From NCBI GenBank assembly GCA_945952065.1, contig CAMFGY010000003.1, forward strand, positions 62,001-126,000: a DNA stretch of 64,000 nt. Reading direction: 5' to 3'. The DNA comes from an uncultured Burkholderiales bacterium. Lineage in GTDB: Bacteria > Pseudomonadota > Gammaproteobacteria > Burkholderiales > Burkholderiaceae_C. A program made the translations under genes and the position numbers. Shown here in pieces: positions 7,974-15,041 of the stretch (position 1 is the stretch's first letter; every line of letters begins with the position of its first letter). The notes under the pieces are model-generated. The model did no database searches. It had not been told where the DNA came from and saw only the letters and a program-made list of their open reading frames with translations.

Positions 7974-8507
7974 ATGGACCCGCAGAACCAACCCCAAGAG
8001 CTGCCGCCCGAGCTGGCCGAGCTGGCCGGCCTGGCCGCAGCGGCTGACGCTCAGGTGAGCGGCGCCGCCGTGATGCCTGGCATGGAGCCGCCGCCGGCAC
8101 CCGACAAGGGCGCCGAGCTGGGCGCCATGCTGCAAATGGGCGTGATGATGGCGACACCCGCGCTCCCCTTCCTGCCGAGCTGCTACACGCCCGAGGTGTG
8201 CGCGCAGATCGGCACCGCCTTTGCCGCAGTGGCTGAAAAATACGGCTGGCAGCTCAACGCCATCAGTTCGCCCGAGCTGGCCCTGGCCGTGGTGACTGTG
8301 CCGGCGACTGTGCAGGCCGTCATCCTGGGCCGGGAGTACTTCAAGACGAAGCGCGAGCAAGAAGAGGCCGCAGCCCGCGCCAGCCGCGGCGCCGTGCCCG
8401 AGTCTCCCGCCGCGCCACAGAGCCAGGCCAATGCAGTGATGGCCGCAGGTGAAACCTGGACCGACACCCGACCCCACGCCGGCCAGCGTCTACAGCCGAC
8501 CTCCTGA
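7974..8507 (+). CDS. Phage protein, predicted membrane-associated
   Basis: MDPQNQPQELPPELAELAGLAAAADAQVSG…MGVMMATPALPFLPSCYTPEVCAQIGTAFAAVAEKYGW…. Confidence 0.6.
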   Translation: MDPQNQPQELPPELAELAGLAAAADAQVSGAAVMPGMEPPPAPDKGAELGAMLQMGVMMATPALPFLPSCYTPEVCAQIGTAFAAVAEKYGWQLNAISSPELALAVVTVPATVQAVILGREYFKTKREQEEAAARASRGAVPESPAAPQSQANAVMAAGETWTDTRPHAGQRLQPTS

Positions 8508-8510
8508 CCC

Positions 8511-9167
8511 ATGGCCGCTGATTCCAAGGGCCAGAGCTGGGCGATCCTGGCCGCATCTGAAATGGGAAAGGGCGTCTGGCTCAAAGCCCAGCTCAAGGCC
8601 GACCGACCATCCCGCCTCATCATTTGGGATACCAATGACGAATACGACAAAGCCGCTCGCGCCGTGCATTCCTTTGATGCTCTGTTGCGAGCGCTGGCTG
8701 CGCCCACTTTCGCCGTGCGCTATGTGCCCAAGGCGCGGAAGGACAAAGACCTACGCGCCGAGTTCGAAGCCTTTTGCACCATCGCCTACGCTGCGGCTGG
8801 TTCAACCATAGTTGTAGAAGAGCTGGCCGATGTGACCTCGCCGAGCTGGGCGCCGCCCGCCTGGCGCAAGCTCAACACCAGAGGGCGCCACCATCAGGGC
8901 CTGACCCTCTATTGGTGCAGCCAGAGCCCCGCCTTTATCGACAAGGCCAGTTTGGGCAATGCCACGCATATGCATGTTGGGTATCTCGGTGAACCTCGCC
9001 ACCGCCAGGCCGCAGCCGCTCATATGGGATGCCGCGCCGAGGATATTGATGACCTGGTGCAAGGTGAATACATCGAATATGACAAGGCCAGAAAGATTCG
9101 AACAAAAGGCGCGGTGTCAATACCCGGCGTCTGTAAACAGAGACGGCCAGTCCCTATGGGTCTATAG
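8511..9167 (+). CDS. Packaging ATPase, FtsK/HerA (A32-like) P-loop family
   Basis: Walker-A-like WAILAASEMGKGVWLKAQL, Walker-B-like STIVVEELADV, sensor-like LTLYWCSQSPAFIDKASLGNATHMHVGYL; ~218 aa, two small genes upstream of the candidate MCP. Confidence 0.75.
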   Translation: MAADSKGQSWAILAASEMGKGVWLKAQLKADRPSRLIIWDTNDEYDKAARAVHSFDALLRALAAPTFAVRYVPKARKDKDLRAEFEAFCTIAYAAAGSTIVVEELADVTSPSWAPPAWRKLNTRGRHHQGLTLYWCSQSPAFIDKASLGNATHMHVGYLGEPRHRQAAAAHMGCRAEDIDDLVQGEYIEYDKARKIRTKGAVSIPGVCKQRRPVPMGL

Positions 9168-9204
9168 AGATAAGGCCTTATCTCTATGGAGTTTCTATAG
9201 AGGC
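9161..9204. promoter_or_regulatory. Near-perfect palindrome TCTATAGAGATAAGGCCTTATCTCTATGGA plus TTTCTATAGAGGC, copy 2
   Basis: TAGAGATAAGGCCTTATCTCTA (9165-9186) is a perfect 22-bp palindrome, extended to 9161-9190 with one mismatch. Confidence 0.55.
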
Positions 9205-9249
9205 CGGGTGGTATTGGCAGGGGAGTAGGGCGCCGAGAAACTGAGCGCC

Positions 9250-9405
9250 GTGAGTTTGAAAACCTACCTCCCATCGCTCCCCGCAGTAAGCCGCGAATTG
9301 ATCGCTGTGCTGGCTGCGACGGTGTTGGCCTCCTGGGTTATCTCCAAGTTTCCGGCGATTCAAAAGCTGGTGCGTGATAACTCGCCTCCGAACCCTTTCT
9401 CCTAA
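9250..9405 (+). CDS. Small single-TM protein (51 aa)
   Basis: VSLKTYLPSLPAVSRELIAVLAATVLASWVISKFPAIQKLVRDNSPPNPFS*. Confidence 0.55.
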   Translation: MSLKTYLPSLPAVSRELIAVLAATVLASWVISKFPAIQKLVRDNSPPNPFS

Positions 9406-9415
9406 GGAAAAAACC

Positions 9416-9529
9416 TTGATCGGTTATTTGAAGATCGCCGGCATCGCAATTGCCGCATATGCCGCCGTCGCTGTGATTCAGCGCGAAGTGTTTGAAGTCC
9501 CCGTGGCCGGCAAGTACTTGCCCCGCTAA
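9416..9529 (+). CDS. Small single-TM protein (37 aa)
   Basis: TTG start after AAGGA; (M)IGYLKIAGIAIAAYAAVAVIQREVFEVPVAGKYLPR*. Confidence 0.55.
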   Translation: MIGYLKIAGIAIAAYAAVAVIQREVFEVPVAGKYLPR

Positions 9530-9567
9530 TCCACCGCCCCGACTTCGACCAGGCAGAACCCCACCCC

Positions 9568-10419
9568 ATGATTCAACTCGACCTCCCTCCTTTCAATCCG
9601 GTTGCCAACTCGACCCGCGCCACCACGCAGGTGCAGCGCTGGGCTATGACCTTGGGCCGCATCGTGCTGTGCTTCCCCGGCGTCAACTCGCTGACCAAGG
9701 CCACCATTTCCGAAGTCGTCGTCAAGATCGGCGCCCGCGTCATCTTCGGCCCCATCTCCGGCACCGAGCTGGACAAGCTCAACAAGTACCGAGGCATTTA
9801 CGACCAGGCCGACCACCTGACCATTGACCTGACCGAACGCGACGGCCTCTCTGTGATCGCCAAAGAGATTGGCGGCATTGATCTGCCCGCGCTGGGCGAT
9901 GAAGACGTGTTTGTCGAAGTGATGAACACCGCCGCATCCGGCACGCCGGCCCTGTACGCCTGGGGCGGTTTCACGGCCCTGCAATTCGACCCGGCCAAGC
10001 CCGCCTTTGACGGCCAATTGATCCACAAGGTTTTGTCCTATCAGATCCCATCCAGTGGCGGCACAAACGTCACCTGGATGCCTGACTTCAAGGGCGCGCT
10101 GATTAAGCGCATTCACTTCAGCTACGCCGGTACCGACTGGAGCGGCAGCACCAACGGCAACTTGCAGCGCGTGGAAGCGAAGAAGAACGGCACCGTGATC
10201 CACAGCCGCATTCAGTGCTTCAACCAGCGATTCATTCTGCAAGAGCAGAAGAAGGTGCCGCAGTCCAAGATGTACCACCTGGACTGGATCTACGACAACG
10301 TCAACAGCGCAGCGCTGGACACCCGAGACGCCCGCGCCCTGGAGTTCAATTTCATGCTGGGCGCTGGTGACACGATCAAGGCCATCGTTGAATGCCTGGA
10401 TCTGCCGCGCAACCTGTGA
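9568..10419 (+). CDS. Candidate double-jelly-roll major capsid protein (PM2 P2-like)
   Basis: 283 aa, beta-rich, two similar-sized halves; IDLPALGDEDVFVEVMNTAASGTPALYA and GALIKRIHFSYAG…ALEFNFMLGAGDTIKAIVECL; immediately downstream of the ATPase and small TM genes. Confidence 0.65.
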   Translation: MIQLDLPPFNPVANSTRATTQVQRWAMTLGRIVLCFPGVNSLTKATISEVVVKIGARVIFGPISGTELDKLNKYRGIYDQADHLTIDLTERDGLSVIAKEIGGIDLPALGDEDVFVEVMNTAASGTPALYAWGGFTALQFDPAKPAFDGQLIHKVLSYQIPSSGGTNVTWMPDFKGALIKRIHFSYAGTDWSGSTNGNLQRVEAKKNGTVIHSRIQCFNQRFILQEQKKVPQSKMYHLDWIYDNVNSAALDTRDARALEFNFMLGAGDTIKAIVECLDLPRNL

Positions 10420-10526
10420 TGCCGAACAAAGACCGCGCTAGCCCCTTTTCTACTTAAGCAGCGCGGCACCCTGGCCCGGCGGGCACCAGTCTAAAAACGC
10501 CCGCCCCTTCTCTCTCAAGGCATCAC

Positions 10527-10880
10527 ATGGACGAAATTTACGAACAAATCCGGGCCATGGCCGACAGTGGTGGCAGCTACAGCGCCACCACGGCAACAGC
10601 ACCGGCCCCGAGCGATTCGGGCTTAGCTTCCGGCCTGCTTCAGCAGGCCATGGCAATGGGCGGCAGCTATCTGAATCGCCGCCTCGATATCGACCTGGCC
10701 CAGCGCCTGGGCGGCGGTATGCCGCAGGTCTATCGAAACAGCAATCAAACGCCGATCTACGGCAACCAGGTGCAAGCCGACTTGACCACCCGAGGCGTGC
10801 AAGCCGTGGGCGGCATGCGCATGGGTGACATGCTGCCATTTCTCATTGGCGGCGTGATTCTTTTCATGGTGCTCAAGTAA
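10527..10880 (+). CDS. Phage minor virion/membrane protein with C-terminal TM
   Basis: C-terminus MGDMLPFLIGGVILFMVLK. Confidence 0.55.
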   Translation: MDEIYEQIRAMADSGGSYSATTATAPAPSDSGLASGLLQQAMAMGGSYLNRRLDIDLAQRLGGGMPQVYRNSNQTPIYGNQVQADLTTRGVQAVGGMRMGDMLPFLIGGVILFMVLK

Positions 10881-11245
10881 TGCCGGCTCAAGGTCAATCA
10901 GGCCTTGCCGCTGGCGCGCAGGCCGGCGCCGCCTTTGGCCCCTGGGGCGCTGCTATTGGAGGCGCCGCTGGTCTTGCCAGCGACATCGCCATGCAGCCCG
11001 ATACCGGCATCAGCTCCAGCGGTGGCGGGCAATTCGATCTGCGCAGCTCGATGGACGGCAGCGGCTGGACGGTTTCGACCGGCAGCAGCAAGGCCCAAGG
11101 CTCTACCCGGCATGAGGTGAAAGAACCCAGCATGTTTGGCGGCGGTGGCTCTATGCCTGGCGTCAGCATGGCCGGCCTGAGCGGCAACCCTTTGATGCTG
11201 CTCCTATTGCTGGGCTTCGGTGCAGCGATATGGAAAAAGAAATGA
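10880..11245 (+). CDS. Phage membrane protein (Gly/Ala-rich N-terminus, C-terminal TM)
   Basis: GAAFGPWGAAIGGAAGLASDI … LMLLLLLGFGAAIWKKK. Confidence 0.6.
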   Translation: MPAQGQSGLAAGAQAGAAFGPWGAAIGGAAGLASDIAMQPDTGISSSGGGQFDLRSSMDGSGWTVSTGSSKAQGSTRHEVKEPSMFGGGGSMPGVSMAGLSGNPLMLLLLLGFGAAIWKKK

Positions 11246-11622
11246 CCGTGCGCCTGGCTCAAGACCCGAGCCAGGCCATGCACTTTTTGGCGCGTGCCGA
11301 GCGGTGGGCCGTGGCGGGTGAATCCGCCACTGAGCTGGCCGCCGGTGAAGCGGTGTTTGAGCTGCTGGAAGGCGGGCGCCTGGTAGGCGCTTTCACGCTG
11401 GGCATTCATGACACCGCAGCCGGCCGCACCGTGCATTGCGGGGCCGCTGGAGGCCTGCCAGGCTTTGACCTGGTGGGCACCATGGCCCGATTCGCAGAGC
11501 ACGAAGCCCGCCGCATCGGCGCGCGCCGCCTTATTTGCGAAACCAGCCGCCGGGGCCTTGTGCGCCGCCTGGTGCGCGAAGACTTCCGCACCTCCTACAC
11601 CCTGACGAAAGACTTAGCCTGA
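11230..11622 (+). CDS. GNAT-like small phage protein
   Basis: VGAFTLGIHDTAAGRTVHCGAAGGLPGFDLVGTMARFAEHEARRIGARRLICETSRRGLVRRLVREDFRTSYTLTKDL resembles the GNAT beta-alpha-beta core. Confidence 0.45.
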   Translation: MEKEMTVRLAQDPSQAMHFLARAERWAVAGESATELAAGEAVFELLEGGRLVGAFTLGIHDTAAGRTVHCGAAGGLPGFDLVGTMARFAEHEARRIGARRLICETSRRGLVRRLVREDFRTSYTLTKDLA

Positions 11623-12446
11623 TGGGCGGAAAAAGCAATTCAACAGCCAGCAGCACAAGCAGCCAGTACTACGACAGCCGCAGCGTCGTGGATGCTGGCG
11701 GCGGCATTGTGGGCAATGGCAATAGCTGGGACCAGTCGCAAACCTTTGTGGACGCGACACAGCACCTCACCAGCAGCACCGACAACTCTATCCGCATGGA
11801 GGATCGGGCCGACCGGCGCGTCGATAACTCGATCCGTATGGATGACCGCTCCGACCGCCGCGTCGACAACAGCCAGCGGTTTGATGATCGCTCCGACCGC
11901 CGCGTCGATAACTCCGTTCACGACAGCTCAGACCGGCGCGTCGATAACTCGATCCGCATGGATGATCGCTCCGACCGGCGCGTCAACATATCCACATCGG
12001 ACGGCGCCTTCGACGTGGTGCAGCGCATGGCCGACCAGGTCGGCAAGATGGGCCAGGCCCAGACCGAAGCCGCCCGCGATATCGCCCTAAAAGGCGCAGG
12101 CGCAGGCGATGAGGCTTTGAAGTTTGCCCGCCGATCGCAAGAGGACGCCGCCAGCTTCAACACCCGCGCCGCTGACCGTTCATTCGACCTGGCCGGCCAG
12201 GCGCAGAAGTTCGCGCAGAACGCCAGCGATTCAGCCCTGAGCTTTACCAAGGGCACCTTTGACGATGTGATGGCCATGGCGCAAGGCGTGGTCAAGCAAG
12301 CCGGCGCCAATGCCGCCAGCGCTGCTGATGTTGCTAAGGGCGCCTATGACTCTGCCGCCTCGACGGCGCAGGGCAACAAAACATTGATTTATGTCGCTAT
12401 CGGCGCCGTCGTTCTCGTCGGTGGCCTGGTGGCCCTGAAAGCCTGA
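11622..12446 (+). CDS. Repeat-containing, C-terminally membrane-anchored virion protein
   Basis: Five DNSIRMDDRSDRRV-type repeats, helical middle, C-terminal TM KTLIYVAIGAVVLVGGLVALKA; TGATG overlap with the preceding ORF. Confidence 0.65.
   Translation: MGGKSNSTASSTSSQYYDSRSVVDAGGGIVGNGNSWDQSQTFVDATQHLTSSTDNSIRMEDRADRRVDNSIRMDDRSDRRVDNSQRFDDRSDRRVDNSVHDSSDRRVDNSIRMDDRSDRRVNISTSDGAFDVVQRMADQVGKMGQAQTEAARDIALKGAGAGDEALKFARRSQEDAASFNTRAADRSFDLAGQAQKFAQNASDSALSFTKGTFDDVMAMAQGVVKQAGANAASAADVAKGAYDSAASTAQGNKTLIYVAIGAVVLVGGLVALKA
11781..11984 (+). repeat. Tandem 42-nt coding repeats (x5; unit 4 shortened to 36 nt)
   Basis: Units at 11781-11822, 11823-11864, 11865-11906, 11907-11942, 11943-11984. 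Confidence 0.9.
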
Positions 12447-12449
12447 CCC

Positions 12450-13181
12450 ATGCTCCAAACTCTCAACTTTTCCGGCGCCCGCCAGGTCAACGCCAAGGCC
12501 TCCTTTTTCCGCTATGAGTCCGGCACTGCCGGCGGTGCGGATGAATCCATTCGAGTGCGGGCCGATGGCAACGATCTGGGCACCTTTCTGCCTGGCGACT
12601 ATCTCAAGCTCCCGTTTGAGGCTTCGCGCTGGGAACTCACGCCATTGACTGCCTCGGCGGTGGGCGTGGTGCGCTTGGGCCTTGGTGAAGTCGGCAGCTC
12701 TCGCCTGGTGGGCAATGTGCGCGTTATCGACGGCGAGAGAGACAAAGTTGCGGCCGGCGTTTGCTATCGAGGCAGTTCGGCAGTTGCTGGCGCATCAAAT
12801 GGGCCATTCATTCAAGTCAATAACCCCCCCGGCTCTTTGTTCAACCTTTTTGTTCAAGCAGTCCGCATGGGTTCATTGCAAGCCGATTCCTACGGCATCG
12901 GCACCTCGGCCAGTCAATTACCCAATCTTGTCGCCGGTGCAACGGCAAATTTGAACAGAAGCGGGCCCGCGTCAGCTGGGCAGATCCGCACCGATAACAC
13001 CGGAACGGTACAGACCGCCACTAAGCAAATCGCGGCAGGTTATGTGCAGGCGTCTAGCGATTCAACAATTGTTTTTCCCCGGCCCTTATTGATCCGGCCG
13101 GGAGAGTCGGCTTATTGCTATTTACTCGGGCTGACAAACAACCTTCGAGCGACCTTTGAGTGGGAAGAATGGCCGATCTAA
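12450..13181 (+). CDS. Candidate minor capsid / vertex (penton or spike) protein
   Basis: 243 aa beta-rich protein (MLQTLNFSGARQVNAKASFFRYESGTAGGADESIRVRADGNDLGTFLPGDYLKLP…) in the structural cluster. Confidence 0.4.
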   Translation: MLQTLNFSGARQVNAKASFFRYESGTAGGADESIRVRADGNDLGTFLPGDYLKLPFEASRWELTPLTASAVGVVRLGLGEVGSSRLVGNVRVIDGERDKVAAGVCYRGSSAVAGASNGPFIQVNNPPGSLFNLFVQAVRMGSLQADSYGIGTSASQLPNLVAGATANLNRSGPASAGQIRTDNTGTVQTATKQIAAGYVQASSDSTIVFPRPLLIRPGESAYCYLLGLTNNLRATFEWEEWPI

Positions 13182-13834
13182 AAGCACCAGCCGCCGCGCT
13201 ATTGCTTTTGGGCGCGGCCTATTACTACCGCCGCCAAATATCCAACCAGGCGCAAGAGCTGGGGATATTCGACCAGGTCGAAACCTCCGACCAGGTCGAA
13301 CCAGAAAACACCGGCTCAACCTGGGCCGACGAAATCACCGCCACCTTGTTCGAAGCCAAAAACCTATTCGCACCGACACCCGCCGCCGGCATGAAAACCA
13401 GCGCCGCCGGCCTGGACCACATCGCCCAATTCGAAGGCCTGAGCCTCACGCCGTACCGCCTGGGCGATGGCGGCTACACGCTGGGCCGTGGCCGCTATTT
13501 CCCTGACAGTGGCCCGCGCCCGCCCGATCGCATCGACCTCGCCACCGCTGATGCGTGGTTTGCCGAGGACGTAGCCACCAAGGGCGAACGCTGGGTGAAG
13601 GCTTATGTGTCGGTGGATCTGACACAGCCGCAGTTTGATGCCCTGGTTTCCATGGCCTTCAACCTGAGCCCCAAGAGCTTCAAGACCATCGCTGACCAGG
13701 TCAACGCCGGCCAAGATCCAGAAGCCGCCGCGCTGCGCTTTGTGCGCGCCGGCACCAACCTGGAGCGAGGCCTCCGCCGCCGCAGATCTGCCGAGCTGGC
13801 CCTCTACCGAACCGACCCGAGCCTCTACGCATGA
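13169..13834 (+). CDS. GH24-type phage lysozyme with N-terminal TM
   Basis: APAAALLLLGAAYYYRR then GLDHIAQFEGLSLTPYRLGDGGYTLGRGRYF…LTQPQFDALVSMAFNL. Confidence 0.75.
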   Translation: MADLKAPAAALLLLGAAYYYRRQISNQAQELGIFDQVETSDQVEPENTGSTWADEITATLFEAKNLFAPTPAAGMKTSAAGLDHIAQFEGLSLTPYRLGDGGYTLGRGRYFPDSGPRPPDRIDLATADAWFAEDVATKGERWVKAYVSVDLTQPQFDALVSMAFNLSPKSFKTIADQVNAGQDPEAAALRFVRAGTNLERGLRRRRSAELALYRTDPSLYA

Positions 13835-14052
13835 AGATCAACGCTGACTCCCTCTTGATCCTGGCCGCAGTGGGCGCCGCGGCTGCGATGCTGCTGGCGC
13901 CCAAAGCCGCTAAGGCGACCGCCGCCGTATTCACCAGCGCCCCTCGCGCCACCGGCTCCGCCGGCAGCGTCTGGGACAGCGCCGCCACAAGTCGATACCG
14001 CGACCAGCTGGCCCGCGAGCTGGGCGGCACCATGGGTGAGTTTTATATCTGA
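13831..14052 (+). CDS. Small phage membrane protein
   Basis: MKINADSLLILAAVGAAAAMLLAPKAAKATAAVFTS…. Confidence 0.5.
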   Translation: MKINADSLLILAAVGAAAAMLLAPKAAKATAAVFTSAPRATGSAGSVWDSAATSRYRDQLARELGGTMGEFYI

Positions 14053-14453
14053 TGAAGATCGACCCCATCGAAGCCCTGAAACTGGCCGCTGCTGGCCTCG
14101 CCGCCTGGATGGCATACAAAGCTATCACCAGCGGCGCCAAAGCCGCTGAAGCCGTGGGCGATGTGCTGACCCACCAGCTCAACCCGGCCAGCTCCGACAA
14201 CCTGGTCAACCAGGCCTTGGAAGGGGCCGGCAGCTACCTGAGCGGCAATCCCAATTGGACGCTTGGAGGCTCCGTTTACGACCTCCTGCATGGTGATCCC
14301 TCAGACCCCACCAAAAACACGGCCATAGAGGCCATTAACCCCGCTGCGAGTGGCAACCTCATCAACCGAGGCGTCACCGCAGCAGGCCAAGCCGTTAGCG
14401 GCAATCAGTCTTGGAGCCTTGGAACTTGGCTCTATGACATCACCCACCCTTGA
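14052..14453 (+). CDS. Phage membrane/virion protein with internal duplication
   Basis: NPASSDNLVNQALEGAGSYLSGNPNWTLGGSVYDLLH versus NPAASGNLINRGVTAAGQAVSGNQSWSLGTWLYDITH. Confidence 0.6.
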   Translation: MKIDPIEALKLAAAGLAAWMAYKAITSGAKAAEAVGDVLTHQLNPASSDNLVNQALEGAGSYLSGNPNWTLGGSVYDLLHGDPSDPTKNTAIEAINPAASGNLINRGVTAAGQAVSGNQSWSLGTWLYDITHP

Positions 14454-14457
14454 AACC

Positions 14458-14559
14458 ATGAGCCAAGCAATCCTCGCCCACACCCTGGCCCGTAAGAGCC
14501 TGAGCCGCGTTATTCCGGCTATCGCCTCGCCCATCCGCAGCATGGGGGGCGCCCGATGA
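14458..14559 (+). CDS. Small ORF (33 aa) overlapping the holin-like start
   Basis: MSQAILAHTLARKSLSRVIPAIASPIRSMGGAR*; coding status uncertain. Confidence 0.3.
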   Translation: MSQAILAHTLARKSLSRVIPAIASPIRSMGGAR

Positions 14560-14717
14560 CCTACATTTTGAAGCGCCTGGCCGAGCCCTCGAGCTGGGCT
14601 GGCCTGGCGGCAATCATCAGCGCAGCCGCCACCGCAGCCGCCACCAAAGACCCGCAAGCGATTGGCGCCCTGGCCGCAGGCCTGGCCGCGCTGCTCTTGC
14701 CGGAGGCCCGCAAGTGA
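14556..14717 (+). CDS. Holin-like protein (53 aa)
   Basis: MTYILKRLAEPSSWAGLAAIISAAATAAATKDPQAIGALAAGLAALLLPEARK* has the EPSSWAGLA…LLPE pattern of small phage holins. Confidence 0.6.
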   Translation: MTYILKRLAEPSSWAGLAAIISAAATAAATKDPQAIGALAAGLAALLLPEARK

Positions 14718-14875
14718 CGCCCGAGCTGCTGACCGTCCTCGGCCTTGGTGTGCCGGCCCTGGGCTTCCTAGCCCGCATCAGCACCCAACTGGGCCACCTG
14801 ACCGCCGGCCATGAGCACCACGCCGGCCAGTTGGCCAACCACGAAACCCGCATCACAAAACTGGAGCAAGTGTGA
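14714..14875 (+). CDS. Small TM + coiled-coil-like protein
   Basis: VTPELLTVLGLGVPALGFLARISTQLGHLTAGHEHHAGQLANHETRITKLEQV*; 4-nt overlap with the holin-like ORF. Confidence 0.45.
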   Translation: MTPELLTVLGLGVPALGFLARISTQLGHLTAGHEHHAGQLANHETRITKLEQV

Positions 14876-14928
14876 CCAAGCGCAAGACACCCCCACGCGG
14901 CAAGAATGGCCGCTTCAAGCGTAAGTGA
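14872..14928 (+). CDS. 18-aa highly basic micro-ORF
   Basis: VTKRKTPPRGKNGRFKRK*; 4-nt overlap with the preceding ORF. Confidence 0.35.
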   Translation: MTKRKTPPRGKNGRFKRK

Positions 14929-14939
14929 TAATCCCCGCG

Positions 14940-14980
14940 CCCCTGCACACCTGAAAAGGGCAGGGGCTTCGCTCTTTTCC
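14940..14980 (+). terminator. Terminator at the end of the structural/lysis operon
   Basis: CCCCTGC … GCAGGGG followed by cttcgctcttttcc. Confidence 0.55.
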
Positions 14981-15041
14981 ACCGTTGATTTGTGACAAAT
15001 TTGTGTAGTCTGCCGACCCTTTGACCAGGGAGACTAGACCA

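Noticed and set aside
8511-9167. Interpretation as inovirus Zot and the element as a filamentous prophage
   Set aside because: The protein is short, lacks a Zot-like C-terminal TM/periplasmic part, and the element has a large beta-rich capsid candidate plus lysozyme and holin-like genes, which do not fit extrusion-based inoviruses.
14313-14334. CCATAGAGGC at ~14323 as a third copy of the CTATAGAG element
   Set aside because: Single half-motif inside a coding region (TAIEAIN) with no palindrome; likely chance.
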